Source: Caenorhabditis remanei
Lineage: Eukaryota; Nematoda; Chromadorea; Rhabditida; Rhabditidae
DNA length: 64,000 bases
Assembly (NCBI RefSeq): GCF_010183535.1
Contig: NC_071331.1
Span: 17,918,001-17,982,000 of the forward strand
Direction of reading: 5' to 3'
Each line of letters opens with the position of its first letter. Within the stretch, counting starts at the first letter, position 1. Positions 59,707 to 64,000 of this stretch are shown here, piece by piece. The notes under the pieces were generated by a model. It had not been told where the DNA came from and ran no database searches. It was given only the letters and a program-made list of their open reading frames with translations. Position numbers and translations under genes: made by a program.

Positions 59707-61634
59707 TCAAAATTTATCTTCTAACACATTCTCCTTCACTCTTTTTGCTCTCATTTCCTCCACTCTTCTTATCTTCTTCTCCGACGGCACCACTGGCAAC
59801 CTAGTAATCGATGGAATCTTCAGAATCGTCTGATTCGCCCACGACGAAAAAGCGAATCCATCCCTCTCCACCGCCACAGCTTCTCGTTCCATTCTTCCCT
59901 CCAATCCTCTTTGTTTTCTCGTCGCTCCACGAGCCATAACATCTAGACAAAAAGCAATCAATCCACCAACGAGCATTCTCATTTTTAAGAGTGTTCCCAG
60001 TACATCATCCATTGTTTTATGACCGGTATGGAATCCGTGTTTTTCGAAATGAACGGGGATTGTGCATCCGAGAACGATAGACAATCCAACGATGGTAAGA
60101 TTTCTAGAGAGACGGAGATCCACAGTTTGGAGATTAGCAAATGCAACTCCACATATCATACTCATTCCAGCAGCGAGCACACCTCCGATGATAGCTTCAG
60201 GAATCATGGCGAGAAAGGCTGCGGCTTTTGAAAATACTCCGATAAGGATGAGGAGCAGACCAGCACATTGCATAGTGATTCTGCTTGTAACCTAGGAGAA
60301 ACAAAGCTAAATTTAATTAGAAATCCAGAAAAAACTGACTTTAGTAACTTGCATGATAGCAATATTTTCCGAGTACGTGGTCACCCCGGTCCCGCATCCC
60401 ATTTAAGCAGCCAACATACTTCCGACACCTTCCACCACAAATGCTCTGTTGATACTTGAAGATGGTGGACTCCCTTGTTGTGAGATCTGAGCGCAGATTC
60501 CTGAATACTTTTACTTAAATTTAAAAAAAATCATACGCTACCATAATTCCCTACACTTTCGATCATAACTGCCACTGTAGATGCTGTAAAAGCAATAACC
60601 AATGGGAAACTAAACTGGGGAAATCCGAATTGCATTGGGTACTGTACTTGGATCCAAGGAGTGCTATGGAACACAAATGTGCTCTCGTTTCGATCAGTTC
60701 TAGCTGGACCGCTGGCAGGCTCGATGTTTGTTACAGTCAGCAACCAGCACAAGAACCAGGCCAAGCAGATACCAAGGAGGTACTAAAAAATTTTGAATAA
60801 GCTAAGGATCATCTTTTTGAATTCACCGGAAACTGACTGAAAATCCTCATTTTTGTAGTGAAAAATTGCTTTTTGGAGAAGGAATAGCCTGGGATTGGAA
60901 CTTCGACGTCTTCTAGCAACACCACAAAAATTATGAGTAGCAAAATTTCAATAATAGAGATCCAGTGAAGGGAAATTTTTTCTTCAATATCTGGAACAGT
61001 TCCGATGCATAAAAGAACCAACATCGGGACGATTGTGATAGGTCCAATGTGCTTGGATATCTTCCCAACGAGTCCAGTAATTCCCATTATAGGCATGATG
61101 AGGACAGCGAGGAATAGGGACCCGGAGATCTGGAAGTTCTGAGTCTTAGTTTTAAGATTGTTTCAGAAAACTCACCAACTGCATTTTCTCTTTCCACAAG
61201 CTTGTATCTGTATCTTGAGTACATGGATACATTTCTTCGAATGTGTGTAGAGCAGGTAGAAATGCAAAAGATGGACCGTGAAGTATTGCTAATCTGATGA
61301 ATCTAACAAGTACAGTACCTAAGGGTGAGTTACAGTATACCTCAAGCCAAATGTAGTTTGTAGAATCGTTGCAATTCCAGTCGTTACAAAAGTGGCAGCA
61401 ATCAGTTGTACTCTAGATTCTACGGTGTCTGTCTGTGTATCTGTTTGTCCTCCTGACTCACCTTATAGCAATAGTCTCCGCACCAGCACATAACATATTA
61501 GATAAAAGATACGGAGTGACTAGAAGAGCCGAGAAACAAACCAGCATCTGTTGTAGTCCAAATAATAAAATTGCAGACAAATGAGGGATGTCATTGACAT
61601 GAAAATGAAGAAAATTTCCAGTGTCGGTGACCAT
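59707..61634 (-). CDS. SLC23 transporter 4 with a premature in-frame stop
   Basis: Seven exons: 61634-61462, 61412-61341, 61293-61176, 61129-60827, 60782-60542, 60500-60340 and 60291-59707. Together they would encode 550 residues. It is more diverged than transporters 1-3 and lacks three introns: exons 4 and 5 are fused, and exons 8-10 form one exon. A TAA at 60405-60403 replaces the Leu codon in the LAALWG-type helix. Everything after it is open and well conserved, including the ENIAIMQVTK signature, GVFSKAAAFLAMIPEAIIGG and the C-terminal LPVVPSEKKI. Options are a recent null allele, a pseudogene starting to decay, or a one-base sequence error. Truncation would remove the signature motif and the last third. 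Confidence 0.85.
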
Positions 61635-62024
61635 TGCGAATAGAATAAAAACTGTTTGGACTGAATCAGAATGGGAGAGAGAGAGGAGACGGAGAGTCAG
61701 AGAGAAAAATATCTTGTTCGTCCGTCTGACAGATAAAACCTGTACTCCTTTGTTTTGTGATGTGTTTATATAATACATATTATTTTATATTCTTTATTTT
61801 TTAAAGTCAGACAAAAATAAATATATCAGAGATCGAAAAAAGTATCATTGGGAATGGTCCACTGGGAGGGGGATTCAGAAAACTGGGGTGTACTGGGACA
61901 ACGAGGGGTCTACCGGAAAACCATCTAGCGATAAGGAATGTACTTTTTGAGAGAGAGATAGAATGAGATATTATGTACAGAAAATATATATGGCAGTTTT
62001 CTTTCAGGAAAGTGATAAACGAAC

Positions 62025-62816
62025 TTATTTAGTTGTTGGATTCGCTGAGGCAGCCGGTTCGGCGAACGGATCCGTTTTGTTGGTTTCAGAGACGATTGGA
62101 GCAACCATGTTGACGAATTCGTCAAGATCGATCTGAAACATTAAGGAGTTAGAGAGTTAAGGGGAAAGAGAGGTGACAGAGAAGCATACAGTCTAGTTTC
62201 TCTGCACACTCTCTCATTTTATTGTGATGTCTCACCTGTTCATCTCCATCCTTATCAACCTCTCGAATAATCTCATCAACCTCCTCCTCGCTGAATCTCT
62301 CGCCCATTGTAGTCATGAAATGCTTGAATTCTTGTGCAGTGATGTACCCGTTACCATCTTTATCGAACACTCTGAAAAACATTTATTTTTTGAGACTTTT
62401 TGATAAGCGGATTGAGTAACATCAAAATTTGAATAATCGAAAGGAAATGTGTGTACTGTAACCACTGGTTTTTGATCTTTTCAGTTCGAAAACTCACTTG
62501 AATGCAAGACGAATCAACTCCTGATCGGTCTCCTTATTCATCTCCTTCATCATTTTACAAAATTCTCCGAAATCAATTTTTCCGTTTCCATCCACATCAT
62601 ACTCATTGACCATATTCAGAAGCTCCTCTTCAGTTGGATTCAGTCCCAACATACGCATTGCTTCACCCAACTCTTTGATATTCATTGTATTGTTACCATC
62701 TTTATCGAATAATTTGAACGCTTGAGCAAACTCTTGAAGCTCCTCCTGAGTGAACTCATCGGCGTCGGAGCACACGGATTGATTGGTTCCTTGACGGTAC
62801 ATGTCTCGTCGGGCTA
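62025..62816 (-). CDS. cal-4: Calmodulin-like protein with four EF hands, CAL-4-like
   Basis: Exons 62816-62498, 62371-62236 and 62132-62025 join in frame and end ASANPTTK. Exon 1 here begins at a TTTGCAG acceptor, so an upstream exon may exist outside what I can identify; otherwise the first usable ATG is 62802 (MYRQGTNQS). Four EF loops are visible: [36 protein letters not shown] and DKDGDEQIDLDE. All keep Asp at position 1 and Glu at position 12, so all should bind calcium. The protein differs from calmodulin by its N-terminal extension and its C-terminal tail after EFVNMVAPI. The cal-4 name is from remembered synteny with the T07G12 NAT cluster. Confidence 0.85.
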
Positions 62817-62879
62817 CTGCAAACGGAATATGAGAATTATCAGAAAAGGACTGAAATGTGTCTGAAAATTCGAACAAAA

Positions 62880-64000
62880 GAGGGAGATAAATTGGACCTC
62901 TGAGAGAGACTACGACTCTCTACACACAAAAATACACTTGAGTTGTTTTTGTGGTGTCTGTTACATAATGAGAGATGTGTTAAAACAGTGTTAGATAAGA
63001 GAGACGCAGAGAGATATGGCGGGAAAACGAGAACAAGAAGAAATGACATGCTCTCAGTTCTTTGAGAAAATTTGATGAAATGAAATGTCGACGTCACAAA
63101 ATTGGAGAGAAAGAGATGACAGGAACATGGATTGATGGAGATAGGGAGGGGGGGACAAGCACTTTTTGAACTGATTGGGATTCTGGGTTAAGGTTTTTCA
63201 GAAGACTACTTTTCTACATAGTTTTCTAGGTATCCCCATTTTTTGTAAATCGAAAATTGTAATTTCAGCATGACAATCGCGCTCCACCAAAGCTCAAAAA
63301 TGAAATGAGAAATGATTTTGGTAGAGCACAGTTGGTAAAACTGTACCACATTTTTACAAAACTGAAACTTGAAACTATCTTACAAGGCAAAGATTCAGTA
63401 TGCTCTTGACTCCTACCGTAACGCTCAAAAATACCGTAACCACATGAAGACTACAGACAGCTCTGAAACACCGAACATTTAGTTTGGGAACCTAGAGCCA
63501 TCAAAAGTATTAGAGTCCAAAGGACACCGTGATCTCTTCGAAAAACAATTTTCTAATAACTCTAAAAGCCTCCGAGGAGCAAACGGTGCTCTCTCGGTGC
63601 CAATAAACCTGCGAAACAGTGGGGAGGTGAGTCAAAAGAATTGATGAGATATCTCACTCTGCGTCTCTCTGTCCTACACATTCTCTACCCCACCCAGTTA
63701 TTCTTCCATTAGTTTCCGGAGGAGCACAATGAAAAGTGAGAAATCTTTTCTTGAGAAAAAAGAAAAAGAAAAATGAGGGCGCGACACATCTGGAAAATTG
63801 AACATGTGGCTTTTGGCACTGGTTATATATTTCTAGAGTTCGCCTCGTTTCGCCTTCATGATTCCAAAGGTCCTTTTCTCCTGGATCATCTCAAAATAAT
63901 TGTCCATCTATCTTCGAGTTTTATGTGTCAGGAGGGAGAGAGCAAAAGACTCTTGATCCTTTTCTTTTAGTGTCATTTGGAAACGGAAGGGGAAGAGGTC
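62880..64000. other. Region upstream of the calmodulin-like gene
   Basis: No further exon could be tied to the calmodulin-like gene. Purine-rich and CT-rich tracts occur at 63000-63060 and 63640-63720. It probably holds the promoter or a missing first exon. Confidence 0.4.
63269..63345. mobile_element. Degenerate or related foldback element
   Basis: The left arm CAATCGCGCTCCACCAAA faces TTTGGTAGAGCACAGTTG, resembling the inner arms of the family-1 MITEs. It is shorter and lacks their termini. Confidence 0.45.

Noticed and set aside
60403..60405. Recoding of the transporter 4 stop as selenocysteine
   Set aside because: The codon is TAA, not TGA, and the paralogues have leucine there.
62498..62877. 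Extended N terminus [10 protein letters not shown] for the calmodulin-like protein
   Set aside because: The extra residues are read through a TTTGCAG acceptor, so they are probably intronic or 5' UTR.

Overview
This window looks like nuclear DNA of a Caenorhabditis nematode. Introns are short with TTTCAG acceptors, SL-type acceptors sit just before start codons, and gene families include a nematode F-box/FTH protein, a CUB-VWA secreted protein and a tandem SLC23 transporter cluster. From memory, the gene set matches the C. elegans chromosome IV neighbourhoods R10H10 (gpa-7, riboflavin kinase) and T07G12 (NAT transporters, cal-4). The window is not C. elegans itself.

Layout. 1-2104: a probable two-gene operon, the TTI1-like C-terminus followed by riboflavin kinase. 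2578-6442: gpa-7 on the minus strand, seven exons including a first exon 2.3 kb upstream. 6450-14777: gene-poor DNA with palindromic MITEs. 14778-16878: a tiny single-pass membrane protein, convergent with a secreted CUB-VWA protein. 18263-20730: SLC23 transporter 1. 21040-46450: an accessory block dominated by mobile DNA. 46458-51609: decayed LTR-retrotransposon DNA. 51689-61634: transporter pseudogene 2, a SOX-like HMG-box gene, transporter 3 and convergent transporter 4, which carries an in-frame stop. 62025-62816: cal-4-like calmodulin relative.

The most notable structure is 21827-33496, a nested insertion. A hAT-like non-autonomous element (8-bp duplication GTCACAAC) split the remains of a coiled-coil gene. 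A 10,623-bp Polinton/Maverick-type element (22006-32628) then landed inside it. The Polinton has 5'-AG ends, a 6-bp duplication TTGATG, roughly 0.7-0.9-kb terminal inverted repeats and foldback ends. It carries an apparently intact, 18-exon protein-primed family-B DNA polymerase of 1366 residues and two small spliced genes of unknown function. I saw no integrase, packaging ATPase, protease or capsid gene.

Next to it an F-box/FTH gene is duplicated. Copy A (33802-35312) is intact. Copy B (42753-45527) is a pseudogene with an 8-nt frameshift and two hAT-like MITE insertions; one MITE sits on a splice donor that its target-site duplication has preserved. Between the copies is a young non-autonomous LTR retrotransposon (36073-42210) with apparently identical 346-bp LTRs, a gag-like reading frame and no pol.

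Exon coordinates were derived by hand from splice signals and frame continuity. Names rest on motif recognition and memory, not on searches.
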